From Pseudomonas orientalis (GTDB taxonomy: Bacteria > Pseudomonadota > Gammaproteobacteria > Pseudomonadales > Pseudomonadaceae), in the NCBI RefSeq assembly GCF_022807995.1, contig NZ_CP094351.1:4449501-4513500 (forward strand): a DNA stretch of 64,000 nt, in the 5' to 3' direction. The translations under genes were made by a program, and so were the position numbers. Every line of letters begins with the position of its first letter. The stretch's first letter is position 1. Shown piece after piece: positions 32,592 through 42,030 of this stretch. The notes below the pieces were generated by a model, which had not been told where the DNA came from, ran no database searches, and saw nothing but the letters and a program-made list of their open reading frames with translations.

Positions 32592-33536
32592 ATGAACCAC
32601 AGCACTGTCTGGCTGACCGCGAACGACCACAGCCGGCTGTACGTCAATCAATGGATGCCTGACGTTGCACCCAAGGCCGTGGTGATGCTGTCCCATGGCA
32701 TGGCCGAGCACAGCGGCCGCTATGCACGCCTGGCCCAGGCATTGTGCGGCGCCGGCTATGGTTTATATGCGCTGGACCAGCGCGGGCATGGCCGTACCGC
32801 CGATGAGGGCACCCTGGGGCTTTTTGCCGAGAACGACGGCTGGAACAAGGTGGTGGGCGATCTGGCCAGCCTCAACCAGCACATCGGCCAGCAGCACCCG
32901 GAGCTTGCGATCATCTTGCTGGGCCACAGCATGGGCAGCTATATCGCCCAGGCCTATATGCTGCATCACAGCGCCAGCCTGCACGGCGCAATTCTGAGCG
33001 GTTCCAATTTCCAGCCGGTGGCGCTGTATCGCGCCGCGCGGCTGATTGCACGTATCGAGCGCGCGCGCCAGGGCTTGCGCGGGCGCAGTGGGTTGATTGA
33101 CTTTCTGTCGTTCGGCTCATTCAACAAGGCGTTCAAACCCAATCGCACCGCCTTCGACTGGCTCAGCCGCGACCCGGTTGAAGTCGACAAGTACATCCAT
33201 GATCCGCTGTGCGGTTTTCGCTGCACCAATCAACTCTGGGTTGACCTGCTCGGCGGTTTGCAGCACATCAGCAAAGCGTCAAATCTCGCGCAGATCGATC
33301 CGGGCCTGCCGATTCTGATAATCGGCGGTGAATGTGATCCGGTGAGTGAAGGCAAGCGTCTCAAAAGCCTGGCCCATGCCCTGCGCGAGGCCGGCTGCCA
33401 GCACCTGCAATTGACGATCTACCCGCAGGCACGTCATGAAGTGTTCAACGAAACCAACCGCGACGGCGTCACTGCGGATGTACTGGCGTGGCTCGAACAC
33501 GCCCTGACCTTGCCCAGGCCCACCCGCTGCGAATGA
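32592..33536 (+). CDS. Alpha/beta hydrolase, monoacylglycerol lipase/lysophospholipase-like
   Basis: This 314-residue protein has the lipase elbow LLGHSMGSYIAQAY (nucleophilic Ser in GHSMG), the VMLSHGMAEHSGRYARLAQA oxyanion region typical of the Hydrolase_4/PldB group, an Asp in GGECDPVSEG and a His in YPQARHEVFNE, completing the triad. AAGGA lies 8 bases before the ATG. Its place by fadD suggests release of fatty acids from lipids for activation. Confidence 0.9.
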   Translation: MNHSTVWLTANDHSRLYVNQWMPDVAPKAVVMLSHGMAEHSGRYARLAQALCGAGYGLYALDQRGHGRTADEGTLGLFAENDGWNKVVGDLASLNQHIGQQHPELAIILLGHSMGSYIAQAYMLHHSASLHGAILSGSNFQPVALYRAARLIARIERARQGLRGRSGLIDFLSFGSFNKAFKPNRTAFDWLSRDPVEVDKYIHDPLCGFRCTNQLWVDLLGGLQHISKASNLAQIDPGLPILIIGGECDPVSEGKRLKSLAHALREAGCQHLQLTIYPQARHEVFNETNRDGVTADVLAWLEHALTLPRPTRCE

Positions 33537-33593
33537 CTTTACGTTTAAAATCAGCCGATTAACTTACCGACCAGCCACAGGATGCACGTTTAG

Positions 33594-34064
33594 ATGACCC
33601 AGGTAACCAATACCCCCTACGAGGCCCTCGAAGTCGGCCAGACCGCCAGCTTCAGCAAAACCGTCGAAGAGCGCGATATCCAGTTGTTCGCCGCCATGTC
33701 CGGCGATCACAACCCGGTGCATCTGGATGCCGAATATGCCAAAGCGACCATGTTCAAGGAGCGTATCGCCCATGGCATGTTCAGTGGTGCGCTGATCAGT
33801 GCGGCCGTGGCTTGCGAGTTGCCTGGGCCGGGCACCATTTATATCGGTCAGCAGATGAGCTTTCAGAAGCCGGTGAAGATTGGCGACACCCTGACCGTGC
33901 GCCTGGAAATCCTGGAGAAACTGCCGAAGTTTCGTGTGCGCATTGCCACTCGCGTATTCAACCAGCGTGATGAGCTGGTAGTGGATGGCGAGGCGGAGAT
34001 TCTTGCGCCGCGTAAGCAGCAAGTTGTAACGCTGACTGAGCTGCCGCCGATCAGCATTGGCTGA
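33594..34064 (+). CDS. MaoC-family (R)-specific enoyl-CoA hydratase-like protein
   Basis: This 156-residue hot-dog-fold protein has the MaoC hydratase motif FAAMSGDHNPVHLDAEYAK (catalytic Asp and His), then RIAHGMFSGALISAAVACEL. Such proteins hydrate enoyl-CoA to (R)-3-hydroxyacyl-CoA, linking beta-oxidation to PHA or other uses. It ends the fadD-linked block (matches PA3302 in position). Confidence 0.9.
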   Translation: MTQVTNTPYEALEVGQTASFSKTVEERDIQLFAAMSGDHNPVHLDAEYAKATMFKERIAHGMFSGALISAAVACELPGPGTIYIGQQMSFQKPVKIGDTLTVRLEILEKLPKFRVRIATRVFNQRDELVVDGEAEILAPRKQQVVTLTELPPISIG

Positions 34065-34082
34065 TTCATCGCATCTGATAAG

Positions 34083-34106
34083 GGACGGCCGCCCCTTTGG
34101 CCGTCC
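34083..34106 (+). terminator. Possible terminator after the MaoC gene
   Basis: GGACGGCC and GGCCGTCC form an 8-bp stem about 18 bases after the stop. No T-run follows beyond TGCT, so the call is modest. Confidence 0.5.
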
Positions 34107-34320
34107 TGCTCGACAAGGTAACTAAAGTAATACACATAGACCTCAACGACGCTCATTGAACAGAGCGTTGTCCCACGTCCATCGCCCGCAATACGGACTG
34201 GCCTGGTTCTGTACGTTCGATAAAAATCAACAGGCTTCAACTGCGAGTTGCCGGTTGCCTATTCAGTCGCTTCTCAACTTTTCGACTGACAACGTATTTA
34301 GAACACGCCAGGACTATAAA

Positions 34321-35679
34321 ATGAAAAACCCACTCGATAATGTGATTTATGAAAACAACACGTTCAAGGAATCGGGAACCTGGTTCAGCGGTACACACCT
34401 GCCTGATAGATCATCGGCCAGTATCAGCGCGGTGGTCTTCAAAGGCGACCTGTATGTATTTATTCAACATTATGGCAGCCTCGACAACGGCAAGGTCGAT
34501 TACCTGATCTTTCAGCGCATGCCCTCGGGCCAGTTGAAAAATACTGTCAAACACACCATTCCACATATATATGTTACCGGTACGCCCGCAGTCGCGGTAT
34601 ACGATAATAAAATCTATTGCGCGTTTCGCCCCGGTGGAGATTCGCAAAAATTAACGTACACCACCTTTGACGGGAGCACATGGTCAAGCGTCATCACTAC
34701 GAAGAAAGGTATCCTGACCTCCCCCTGCCTGGCGGTTTATCAGGATAAATTATATTGCTTCCATCAAGGTTGGGAGGAAGACCGTGGCACCCTGTGGTAT
34801 TCGACGTTCAATGGCGCCGACTGGAACGAGGATGAGCGTATCCATGGCCTTGAGATAACAGAATCACCCGCCCTCGCCGTGTACAAGGGCGAACTCTATT
34901 GTGCCTATCACAAGGCAAGCACCCACACGGCCTGGTGCATCAAGTTTGACGGTATGCGGTGGTCTCATGAGCTGAGTCTGTCTGCCAATGTGGTGGAAAG
35001 TCCTTCCCTTTACACCTATAACGACAGCCTCTTCAGTGCACGTACCGTCAAGTCCGAACATGCCAGCCTTTGTGTAAATTATCTGGATAATGGAACGTGG
35101 TGCCCTGATAAGACCGTCGTGAACGACGGTATCTCGAACAGTCCGTGCCTGGTGGAGTATGAAGGGCTTCTTTATTGCTTCTATCGAAACAACGACCACA
35201 CGCTGTCGTACGCGTTCCAACATTATCAAACGCTTAACCGCGCCATCCCGCTACTTGATGTCTGGGGGGAAGGACGCATCCATGCGGGCAACTTGATATC
35301 CGGTTTCGACGCAGCGGTTAATCTGAATCTATACCGACAGCCCGTTTCCAACGGTATCAACCGTCACAGTGCAATTCCGAATATCATGCCGGTTGCTACT
35401 TACGAAGATCCCGATTTCCCCATAGCCTGCGAGCAAGTTAAAATCATTACCTTGATGGGGGCGCCTATTACCGAACGCGTTGCGGATGAAATAGGCCGAG
35501 TACTCGACATTGAGGGCATGGTGTTTTTATTTGCACCGGATGATAAGGAGCGGGAGATGTTTCAAAACAGGAATAAGTTTCGACTCAAACCCATCAGCAC
35601 CGCCACGCTTCCCTCGCCAATCGACCAGATCTCCAAAGACTTTTATCCTGTATATGCCTATAAAAAATACAGGAGCTAA
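34321..35679 (+). CDS. Orphan beta-propeller (lectin-like) protein with an unknown C-terminal domain
   Basis: This protein of 452 residues is made of about six repeats of 45-50 residues from about 33 to 325, each with a core such as SPALAVYKGELYCAYHK, SPCLAVYQDKLYCFHQG or SPCLVEYEGLLYCFYRN, followed by F-D/N-G-x-W-type turns. This fits a six- or seven-bladed propeller as in PLL/PHL lectins of insect pathogens or sialidases. Residues 330-452 form another domain (ITLMGAPITERVADEIGRVL, then FLFAP) that vaguely recalls the end of a methyltransferase fold. No signal peptide. Codon use is AT-richer than neighbours, so horizontal gain is likely. Start: ATG 34321 with AGGA. Confidence 0.75.
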   Translation: MKNPLDNVIYENNTFKESGTWFSGTHLPDRSSASISAVVFKGDLYVFIQHYGSLDNGKVDYLIFQRMPSGQLKNTVKHTIPHIYVTGTPAVAVYDNKIYCAFRPGGDSQKLTYTTFDGSTWSSVITTKKGILTSPCLAVYQDKLYCFHQGWEEDRGTLWYSTFNGADWNEDERIHGLEITESPALAVYKGELYCAYHKASTHTAWCIKFDGMRWSHELSLSANVVESPSLYTYNDSLFSARTVKSEHASLCVNYLDNGTWCPDKTVVNDGISNSPCLVEYEGLLYCFYRNNDHTLSYAFQHYQTLNRAIPLLDVWGEGRIHAGNLISGFDAAVNLNLYRQPVSNGINRHSAIPNIMPVATYEDPDFPIACEQVKIITLMGAPITERVADEIGRVLDIEGMVFLFAPDDKEREMFQNRNKFRLKPISTATLPSPIDQISKDFYPVYAYKKYRS

Positions 35680-35689
35680 GGGTAGGCGA

Positions 35690-35726
35690 AAAAAATCCGA
35701 GGCCCAAAGGGGACCTCGGATTTTTA
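35690..35726. terminator. Bidirectional terminator
   Basis: AAAAATCCGAGG and CCTCGGATTTTT form a strong hairpin with A- and T-rich flanks. It lies between the convergent beta-propeller and PA2169-family genes and can serve both. Confidence 0.88.
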
Positions 35727-35775
35727 TGGCGCGTTCCACATCAGTCAACGCGCCTGCAACCGTACAGCGCCCGAA

Positions 35776-36243
35776 TCAGGACTGAGCACGTGCCTGGTTA
35801 CGCAGGGCTTTGACTTGGTCGTGGTTACGTTGCACGCCGTGGTACTGACGTTCAACCAGGTCACGAATGCCCAGCAGGTTGTGCTTGTTGATCTTCTCGA
35901 TCGCTTCACGATAAGCCTTCAGTGCGTGGTCTTCACCGCGCTCGGCTTCGTTCAACACAGACTCTTCGTCCTTACCGGTGATCATCGATTTCACGTCAAC
36001 CCAACCGCGATGCAGTGCACCGGCCATGCTGCCGGAATCTTCCGGATCGCCACCCAGGGCACGCACGGCGGTTTTCAGCTCGGCAGCGGCAGTGGCGCAA
36101 TCGGCGGAACGCTTGGCGAACAGCGCTTTGAGTTCAGGGTGCTTGATGTCTTCAGCGCACTCTTTGAAACCTTTCTGCCCATCGATGCTGGTTTCGATCA
36201 GGTCGTTCAGTACGGAGATCGATTCTTTGTTGATGTCAGTCAT
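35776..36243 (-). CDS. PA2169-family four-helix-bundle protein (DUF2383)
   Basis: This protein of 155 residues begins ISVLNDLIETSIDGQKGFKE and contains AVRALGGDPEDSGSMAGALH, then GEDHALKAYREAIEKINKHN. These are hallmarks of the ferritin-like PA2169 family. The role is unclear; paralogues are stress-induced. It has a good AAGGAA-type binding site. Confidence 0.9.
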   Translation of the reverse strand: MTDINKESISVLNDLIETSIDGQKGFKECAEDIKHPELKALFAKRSADCATAAAELKTAVRALGGDPEDSGSMAGALHRGWVDVKSMITGKDEESVLNEAERGEDHALKAYREAIEKINKHNLLGIRDLVERQYHGVQRNHDQVKALRNQARAQS

Positions 36244-36448
36244 TTTTCAATTCCTTGTGTGGATTGAGGAAGGTTGCCTTAATGATTGCAGCGCCCGTGC
36301 CAGGTTTTGAAAAATTACTTTTATCAAGTAATTCAGTAACTTACGAATAATTGAACCATCTGTATGTATGTTATTTGCATGATCTGTCATTTGGCCTTCA
36401 TGCAGAATGCCTGTATTTTCGAAGGCCTCGTCTTCACTGCCCAAAACC

Positions 36449-36685
36449 ATGAACCCCGAAAAACTCGAATTGCTGATAACCCGCGAAATGCCCTTTGGCA
36501 AATACAAGGGCCGGATCATCGCCGACCTGCCCGGCCCTTACCTGAACTGGTTCGCTCGCGAGGGATTTCCCCACGGAGAACTGGGCGGTCTGCTGGCCTT
36601 GATGCAGGAAATCGACCACAACGGCTTGGCCGAATTGCTCGAACCGTTGCGCGCTAAACACGGTAAACCCGCCCCTCGCCATTGA
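36449..36685 (+). CDS. DUF3820 family protein (putative quorum-sensing-regulated virulence factor family)
   Basis: This 78-residue protein has the family core MPFGKYKGRIIADLPGPYLN, then WFAREGFPHGELG. The Pfam family carries a name from a P. aeruginosa structure linked to quorum sensing, but the function is not proved. Start ATG 36449 gives MNPEKLELL, a typical N-terminus. It is 15 bases before the aminotransferase gene, so likely co-transcribed. Confidence 0.85.
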   Translation: MNPEKLELLITREMPFGKYKGRIIADLPGPYLNWFAREGFPHGELGGLLALMQEIDHNGLAELLEPLRAKHGKPAPRH

Positions 36686-36699
36686 CTGAGAGCCACGCC

Positions 36700-37875
36700 A
36701 TGCCAAGGAATGCAAACAACGAAGCTCACTGGCAGGCCATCGCCCAGCGCTACGAACTGGAGCCGGGCCCGATCAATCTGGAAAACGGTTACTTCGGGCG
36801 CATGAGCCGTGCAGTCCAGGTGCAGTACCTGGAGCACGTCGCGTTTATCAACCGCAGCAACTCGGTGTATGTGCGTCAGCGCTTCGAGCAAGGGGAAAAT
36901 AACGAGATTCGCCGCCAGCTGGCCGCGTTGATCAATGCGGACCCCGACTCGGTGGCCTTCACCCGCAACGCCACCGAAGCCTTGCAGTCGCTGATCCGCA
37001 ACTACAACCGCCTGCAACCGGGCGATCAGGTGCTGATCAGCGATCTGGAGTACGACACGGTCAAAGGCGCGATGCGCTGGCTAGCCGGCGTGCGCGGTGT
37101 CGAGGTGATCGAAATTTCCCATACTCACCCGGCCAGTTTCGACAGCCTGGTGCAGACTTATCGCAATACTTTCAACCAATACCCGCGCCTCAAGCTGATG
37201 GCGCTGACCCACGTCACCCACCGTACCGGCCTGGTGATGCCGGTGGCCGCGATTGCCAGGGCGGCGCGTGAACATGGAGTCGACGTGATCCTCGACGGCG
37301 CCCATGCCCTGGGCCAGATGGATTTCAACCTTGGCGAACTGGGTATTCAGTTCGCCGGCTTCAACCTGCACAAATGGATCGGCGCGCCGCTGACCCTGGG
37401 CTTTCTTTACATTGCCCCCGAACGCCTGCCGGATATTGACCCGGACATGGGCGAATTCCACTACCCCGCCACGGATGTACGGGCACGTACGTCCTACAGC
37501 ACGCCGAACTTTCCGGCACTGATGAGCCTGCCATTGGTGCTTGAAGAGCATCGGCAACTGGGTGGCTCGGCGGCCAAAGGTGCGCGGGTCAACTACCTGC
37601 GGGACATGTGGGTGGGCCAGGTGCGTAAGTTGCCGGGGATTGAGGTGCTGACGCCGGATGATCCGAGGGTGTATTGCGGGATTACCGCGTTCAAGTTCAT
37701 TGGGCGCGATCAGCAGGTGATGGTTGACAGGTTGCTCAAGGAGTATGACGTATTCACCACAACCCGCTCAGGCGCGGCGTTTGGAACCTGTATTCGAGTG
37801 ACGCCGGGGTTGGTGACGTCAGCGCAAGACATCGGCACGCTGGTCAGCGCCATTACCGAATTGAGTAGGGATTAA
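36700..37875 (+). CDS. Class V aminotransferase-fold PLP enzyme (isopenicillin-N-epimerase-like)
   Basis: This 391-residue protein has PLP-binding features of the class V group: NLENGYFGRMSRAVQ, FTRNATEALQSLIRNYN, ILDGAHALGQMDFNLGELGI and FNLHKWIGAPLTLGFLYIAP with the Schiff-base Lys. Members include cysteine desulfurase-like, epimerase and EgtE-like enzymes. No pathway neighbour identifies the substrate. A REPIN abuts its stop codon. Confidence 0.87.
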   Translation: MPRNANNEAHWQAIAQRYELEPGPINLENGYFGRMSRAVQVQYLEHVAFINRSNSVYVRQRFEQGENNEIRRQLAALINADPDSVAFTRNATEALQSLIRNYNRLQPGDQVLISDLEYDTVKGAMRWLAGVRGVEVIEISHTHPASFDSLVQTYRNTFNQYPRLKLMALTHVTHRTGLVMPVAAIARAAREHGVDVILDGAHALGQMDFNLGELGIQFAGFNLHKWIGAPLTLGFLYIAPERLPDIDPDMGEFHYPATDVRARTSYSTPNFPALMSLPLVLEEHRQLGGSAAKGARVNYLRDMWVGQVRKLPGIEVLTPDDPRVYCGITAFKFIGRDQQVMVDRLLKEYDVFTTTRSGAAFGTCIRVTPGLVTSAQDIGTLVSAITELSRD

Positions 37876-37967
37876 ATGTGGGAGGGGGCTTGCCCCCGAT
37901 GGCGGTGTATCAGTCACCAGATGTATTGGCTGAACCACTGCTATCGGGGGCAAGCCCCCTCCCACAT
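37876..37967. repeat. REPIN, family B (copy B4)
   Basis: Inverted family B arms starting at the base after the aminotransferase stop codon, so it forms the 3' end of that mRNA. Confidence 0.93.
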
Positions 37968-38000
37968 TCGAATGTGTGGTGGCCTGGATCTACAGGCAAA

Positions 38001-38030
38001 AAAAAGCGGTACACCGACCAAGTGCACCGC
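38001..38030 (-). terminator. Terminator of the zwf-pgl-eda operon
   Basis: GCGGTACAC and GTGCACCGC pair with one mismatch; on the minus strand TTTTTTTT follows. It is about 45 bases after the eda stop. Confidence 0.8.
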
Positions 38031-38073
38031 AAAAATGCCGTTAAGCACAGCAACAACGATTCGGTAAATCAGA

Positions 38074-38739
38074 TCAGTCCAGCAGTGCCAGCGCCTCGGC
38101 GGTGACTTCCTGGATACGCGCCCAGTCGCCGTTCCTCACCCACTCCGGATCAAGCATCCAGCTACCGCCCACGCACATCACGTTTTTCAACGCCATGTAA
38201 CTTTTGATGTTGGCCGGGCCGACGCCACCGGTCGGGCAGAATTTCACCTCGCCGAACGGGCCGCCCAAGGCCTTGATCGCCGCCACGCCGCCGCTGACCT
38301 CGGCCGGGAACAGCTTGAAGCGGCGATAGCCCAGGCCATAGCCTTCCATGATGCCGGAGGCATTGCTGATGCCGGGCAGCAGCGGAATCGGGCTGTGCAC
38401 CGAGGCTTCCAGCAGATCGCGGGTGATGCCGGGGGTGACGATAAATTGCGAGCCGGCCACTTCTGCCGCTTCGAGCATATGACGGTCCAGCACAGTGCCG
38501 GCGCCGGTGCACAGTTCAGGGCGCTGCTCGCGCAACACCTGAATGGCCTTGAGGCCGAACTCGGAACGCAGGGTCACTTCCAATGCGGTCAGACCACCGG
38601 CTGCCAGGGCATCGGCCAGCGGCAGGATGTCCTGTTCGCGGGCGATGGTGATCACCGGCAGGATCCGCGCCTTGGCGCAGAGGCTGTCGATCAGGGCAAC
38701 TTTATCCGCCATGGACACGGTCGGTTGAGGGCTTTTCAT
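38074..38739 (-). CDS. eda: 2-keto-3-deoxy-6-phosphogluconate aldolase
   Basis: This 221-residue aldolase has ARILPVITIAREQDILPLAD, EVTLRSEFGLKAI (catalytic Glu) and GYRRFKLFPAEVSGG (Schiff-base Lys). It cleaves KDPG to pyruvate and glyceraldehyde 3-phosphate, the last Entner-Doudoroff step. Start ATG 38739 is chosen for AAGGA 9 bases before. It follows pgl by 17 bases and is the last gene of the operon. Confidence 0.96.
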   Translation of the reverse strand: MKSPQPTVSMADKVALIDSLCAKARILPVITIAREQDILPLADALAAGGLTALEVTLRSEFGLKAIQVLREQRPELCTGAGTVLDRHMLEAAEVAGSQFIVTPGITRDLLEASVHSPIPLLPGISNASGIMEGYGLGYRRFKLFPAEVSGGVAAIKALGGPFGEVKFCPTGGVGPANIKSYMALKNVMCVGGSWMLDPEWVRNGDWARIQEVTAEALALLD

Positions 38740-38756
38740 AGCGGCTGATCCTTGGC

Positions 38757-39470
38757 TCATGGGCACCAGTAAATCTCTAATGTAGGTTGCAAAAACGCGC
38801 GAATCGGCATGGCGGCGACGTCGTCACCGGCCAGCGCGGCGCTCAAGGTGGTCAATTTCGAGCTGCCGGAAATCGACAGCACGGTGTAGTGGGCCGTCGC
38901 CAACAATGCGCGACTCATGGTCAGGCGCTGGTGCGGCACGGTCGGCGCCAGCATCGGCCAGCAACGGCGGGTACCGTCGGCCTGCAACGCCTGGGCGAGG
39001 TTCGGGCTGTCGGGAAACAGCGAGGCGGTGTGACCGTCGTCGCCCATGCCCAGCACCAGCACGTCAATGGCCGGCAGTTCAGCCAGGAGGCGATCGGCCT
39101 GCTCGGCGGCGTCTTCAAGGTTGGCGGCGGCGCTGTACAGGCTGAGGAACCTGGCCTTGGCCGCCGGGCCTTGCAACAGGTGCTGCTTCAACAAACCGGC
39201 ATTGCTGTCGGCGTGTTCTACCGGCACCCAGCGCTCATCGGCCAGGGTGACGGTGACCTTGGACCAGTCCAAGCCTTGCTTGGCCAGGTGCTGGAAAAAC
39301 GCCACGGGGCTGCGGCCACCGGACACCACCAGGGTCGCTTCGCCACGGGCACTGATGGCCCCGCGCAGTTGCTCGGCCACATTATTCGCCAGGCCTTCCG
39401 CCAACAGCACCGGCGTGCGGTACTCGTGAGGGGTTACGCCCTGAGGCAGTTTCAATTCAGATATCGCCAT
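38757..39470 (-). CDS. pgl: 6-phosphogluconolactonase
   Basis: This 237-residue protein is of the DevB/SOL type: ATLVVSGGRSPVAFFQHLAK, VTLADERWVPVEHADSN, VLVLGMGDDGHTASLFPDSP and the end of the motif region RLTMSRALL. It hydrolyses the zwf product. Start overlaps the zwf stop by 14 bases. Confidence 0.96.
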   Translation of the reverse strand: MAISELKLPQGVTPHEYRTPVLLAEGLANNVAEQLRGAISARGEATLVVSGGRSPVAFFQHLAKQGLDWSKVTVTLADERWVPVEHADSNAGLLKQHLLQGPAAKARFLSLYSAAANLEDAAEQADRLLAELPAIDVLVLGMGDDGHTASLFPDSPNLAQALQADGTRRCWPMLAPTVPHQRLTMSRALLATAHYTVLSISGSSKLTTLSAALAGDDVAAMPIRAFLQPTLEIYWCP

Positions 39471-40923
39471 ACCACGACCTCCCATCCCGCGTGATCAGTG
39501 CAATCGAGCTCATCGGCCCCCAGGACCCCGCCGCGTACGGCTTGGGCGCATCACCGGATTTTTTCCACCCGGCGATCAACTGGTCACACCACTTCCACGC
39601 GGCTTCGATTTCATCTTTGCGAACAAACAGGTTCTGATTGCCGCGCATCACTTCCAACAGCAAACGCTCGTAGGCATCGGGGATGCGTGCGCTGCGATAG
39701 GTGTCGGAAAAATTCAGTTGCAGCGGACCGCTGCGCAGTTGCATGCCCTTGTCCAGGCCCTGCTCCTTGGTCATCACGCGCAAGGAAATACCTTCGTCCG
39801 GCTGCAGGCGGATGATCAACTTGTTGCTGATCTGCAAGCGCTGCTCGGGGGCGAAGATATAGTGGGATGGCTCCTTGAAGTGGATGACGATCTGCGACAG
39901 CTTTTGCGGCATGCGCTTGCCGGTACGCAGGTAGAACGGCACCCCGGCCCAACGCCAGTTACGGATATCGGCGCGCAGGGCAACGAAGGTCTCGGTGTCG
40001 CTCTGGGTGTTGGAGTTCTCTTCTTCCAGGTACCCCGGCACGGCTTTACCGGCGCTGTAGCCGGCAATGTACTGGCCGCGCACCACCTGGGTAGTCAGGC
40101 CTTCCGGACTGATCGGCGCCAGGGCCTTGAGCACCTTGACCTTCTCGTCGCGGATGCTGTCGGCGGACAGGTCGGCCGGCGGGTCCATGGCGATCAGGCA
40201 CAGCAGCTGCAGCAGGTGGTTCTGGATCATGTCGCGCAGTTGGCCGGCCTTGTCGAAGTAGCCCCAACGGCCTTCGATGCCGACCTGCTCGGCCACGGTG
40301 ATTTCCACGTGGGAAATGTAGTGCTGGTTCCACTGCGTTTCGAACAGGCTGTTGGCGAAACGCAGGGCGATCAGGTTCTGGACTGTCTCTTTGCCCAGAT
40401 AGTGGTCGATGCGGTAGGTGCGGTTTTCCGGGAAAAACTGCGCGACCGCATCGTTGACCTTGCGCGAGGATTCCAGGTCCGAACCAATCGGTTTTTCCAG
40501 CACCACGCGGGTGTTTTCTGCCAGGCCGACCTTGGACAGGTTTTCACAGATCGCGCCATAGACGGCGGCCGGGGTGGCGAAGTAGGCGATGAGGCGCTGT
40601 TCGCTGCCGGCTGTTTCGGCAAGGCCGACATAGTCGTCGGCCTTCATGAAGTCGACATGCACATACGCCAGGCGCGCCAGGAAACGCTGGGCCACGGCTT
40701 CGTCGAGTTCCTTGCCGACGTATTTGCGCAGTTCTTTTTCGATATGGGCCAGGTGCTGCTGCTCGGAGCCGGCTTCACGGGCCAGGGCCAGGATGCGCGT
40801 GTCGTCGTGCAGGAGGCCGGCGCCATCGAGTTGATAGAGAGCAGGAAATAACTTGCGCAGCGCCAGATCACCCAACGCGCCAAACAGGGCAAAGGTGCAG
40901 GGTTCCACGGTTATCGAAGGCAT
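39457..40923 (-). CDS. zwf: Glucose-6-phosphate 1-dehydrogenase
   Basis: This 488-residue enzyme has the NADP-binding start TFALFGALGDLALRKLFPAL and the active-site motif RIDHYLGKETVQNLIALRFA. It is first gene of zwf-pgl-eda, divergent from hexR. An AAGAACAAA run right before the ATG fits a Crc/Hfq target. In Pseudomonas this is the first step from glucose-6-phosphate to the Entner-Doudoroff route. Confidence 0.97.
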   Translation of the reverse strand: MPSITVEPCTFALFGALGDLALRKLFPALYQLDGAGLLHDDTRILALAREAGSEQQHLAHIEKELRKYVGKELDEAVAQRFLARLAYVHVDFMKADDYVGLAETAGSEQRLIAYFATPAAVYGAICENLSKVGLAENTRVVLEKPIGSDLESSRKVNDAVAQFFPENRTYRIDHYLGKETVQNLIALRFANSLFETQWNQHYISHVEITVAEQVGIEGRWGYFDKAGQLRDMIQNHLLQLLCLIAMDPPADLSADSIRDEKVKVLKALAPISPEGLTTQVVRGQYIAGYSAGKAVPGYLEEENSNTQSDTETFVALRADIRNWRWAGVPFYLRTGKRMPQKLSQIVIHFKEPSHYIFAPEQRLQISNKLIIRLQPDEGISLRVMTKEQGLDKGMQLRSGPLQLNFSDTYRSARIPDAYERLLLEVMRGNQNLFVRKDEIEAAWKWCDQLIAGWKKSGDAPKPYAAGSWGPMSSIALITRDGRSWYGDI

Positions 40924-40988
40924 GATGTTTGTTCTTTTATCAAGTTAAGCTACAAATACCTTTTTTCAAGGCATCACTCAAGGAAAAA

Positions 40989-41004
40989 TGTAGTAATAAC
41001 CACA
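40989..41004. promoter_or_regulatory. HexR operator candidate
   Basis: TGTAGTAATAACCACA is an imperfect palindrome close to the HexR consensus TGTARTnnnnnyACA in gamma-proteobacteria. It lies in the zwf-hexR divergent gap. HexR releases it on binding KDPG. Confidence 0.65.
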
Positions 41005-41134
41005 ACATTTTCCGCAAATACGCATTGCGTGTGGTGGTGTTCGGCTACCCTCAGTAGGATAGGCCACCGCGAAAAGCCATTCATCGATTGGTTACCGCCT
41101 TTTTATTTGCATCGTCGCCCGAAGGAAAGACTGA

Positions 41135-42004
41135 ATGGACCGCGTGCGAAATCTTCTGGAACAGATCCGGAACCGCCTCGAAGAATTGAACAAGGCCGAG
41201 AAAAAAGTCGCCGAGGTCATCCTGCTCAACCCGCAGCAGGCCACCCGCTTCTCGATCGCCGCCCTCGCCCAGGCCGCCTCGGTCAGTGAACCGACGGTCA
41301 ACCGCTTCTGCCGTTCGTTCGGCGTCAGCGGTTACCCTGAACTTAAATTGCAGCTGGCGCAAAGTCTGGCCAGTGGCGCGGCGTATGTCAGCCGCGCCGT
41401 GGAAGCCGACGATAACCCCGAGGCTTACACCCAGAAGATCTTTGGCAGCGCCATTGCCTCCCTGGACAGCGCCTGCCAGGCCCTGGACCCGGCCCTGATC
41501 AGCAAGGCCGTGGATTTGTTGATCCAGGCGCGGCAGATCCACTTTTTCGGCCTGGGCGCTTCGGCGCCGGTGGCGATGGATGCGCTGCACAAGTTTTTCC
41601 GTTTCAACCTGGCGGTGACCGCCCATGCCGACGTGCTGATGCAACGCATGATCGCCTCGGTGGCCCACACCGGTGAATTGTTCGTGATCATTTCCTACAC
41701 CGGGCGTACCCGCGAGTTGGTGGAAGTGGCGCGAATCGCGCGGGAAAACGGCGCATCGGTGCTGGGGGTGACGGCCGAGAACTCGCCGTTGGCCAAGGCC
41801 AGTACCGTGAGCCTGAACATTCCGCTGCCGGAAGACACCGATATCTACATGCCGATGACGTCGCGGATCATTCAGCTGACGGTACTCGATGTGCTGGCGA
41901 CCGGGATGACGTTGCGCCGGGGCGTGGATTTCCAGCCGCATTTGCGCAAGATCAAAGAGAGCTTGAATGACAGCCGGTATCCGGTGGGGGATGAATTCAA
42001 CTGA
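41135..42004 (+). CDS. hexR: HexR, RpiR-family repressor of glucose catabolism
   Basis: This 289-residue protein has an N-terminal RpiR-type helix-turn-helix (FSIAALAQAASVSEPTVNRF) and a C-terminal SIS sugar-phosphate domain (IHFFGLGASAPVAMDALHKF, VIISYTGRTRELVEVARIA). Its divergence from zwf and the gene set identify it as HexR, which represses zwf-pgl-eda, edd-glk and gap in Pseudomonas, relieved by KDPG. Confidence 0.95.
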   Translation: MDRVRNLLEQIRNRLEELNKAEKKVAEVILLNPQQATRFSIAALAQAASVSEPTVNRFCRSFGVSGYPELKLQLAQSLASGAAYVSRAVEADDNPEAYTQKIFGSAIASLDSACQALDPALISKAVDLLIQARQIHFFGLGASAPVAMDALHKFFRFNLAVTAHADVLMQRMIASVAHTGELFVIISYTGRTRELVEVARIARENGASVLGVTAENSPLAKASTVSLNIPLPEDTDIYMPMTSRIIQLTVLDVLATGMTLRRGVDFQPHLRKIKESLNDSRYPVGDEFN

Positions 42005-42030
42005 GTCAGCATCTGTGCTGGCTTGACTGG

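Noticed and set aside
34065..34320. Hrp box before the beta-propeller gene
   Set aside because: No GGAAC with CCAC at 15-16 bases was found; the GAAC and CCAC seen are too close together.
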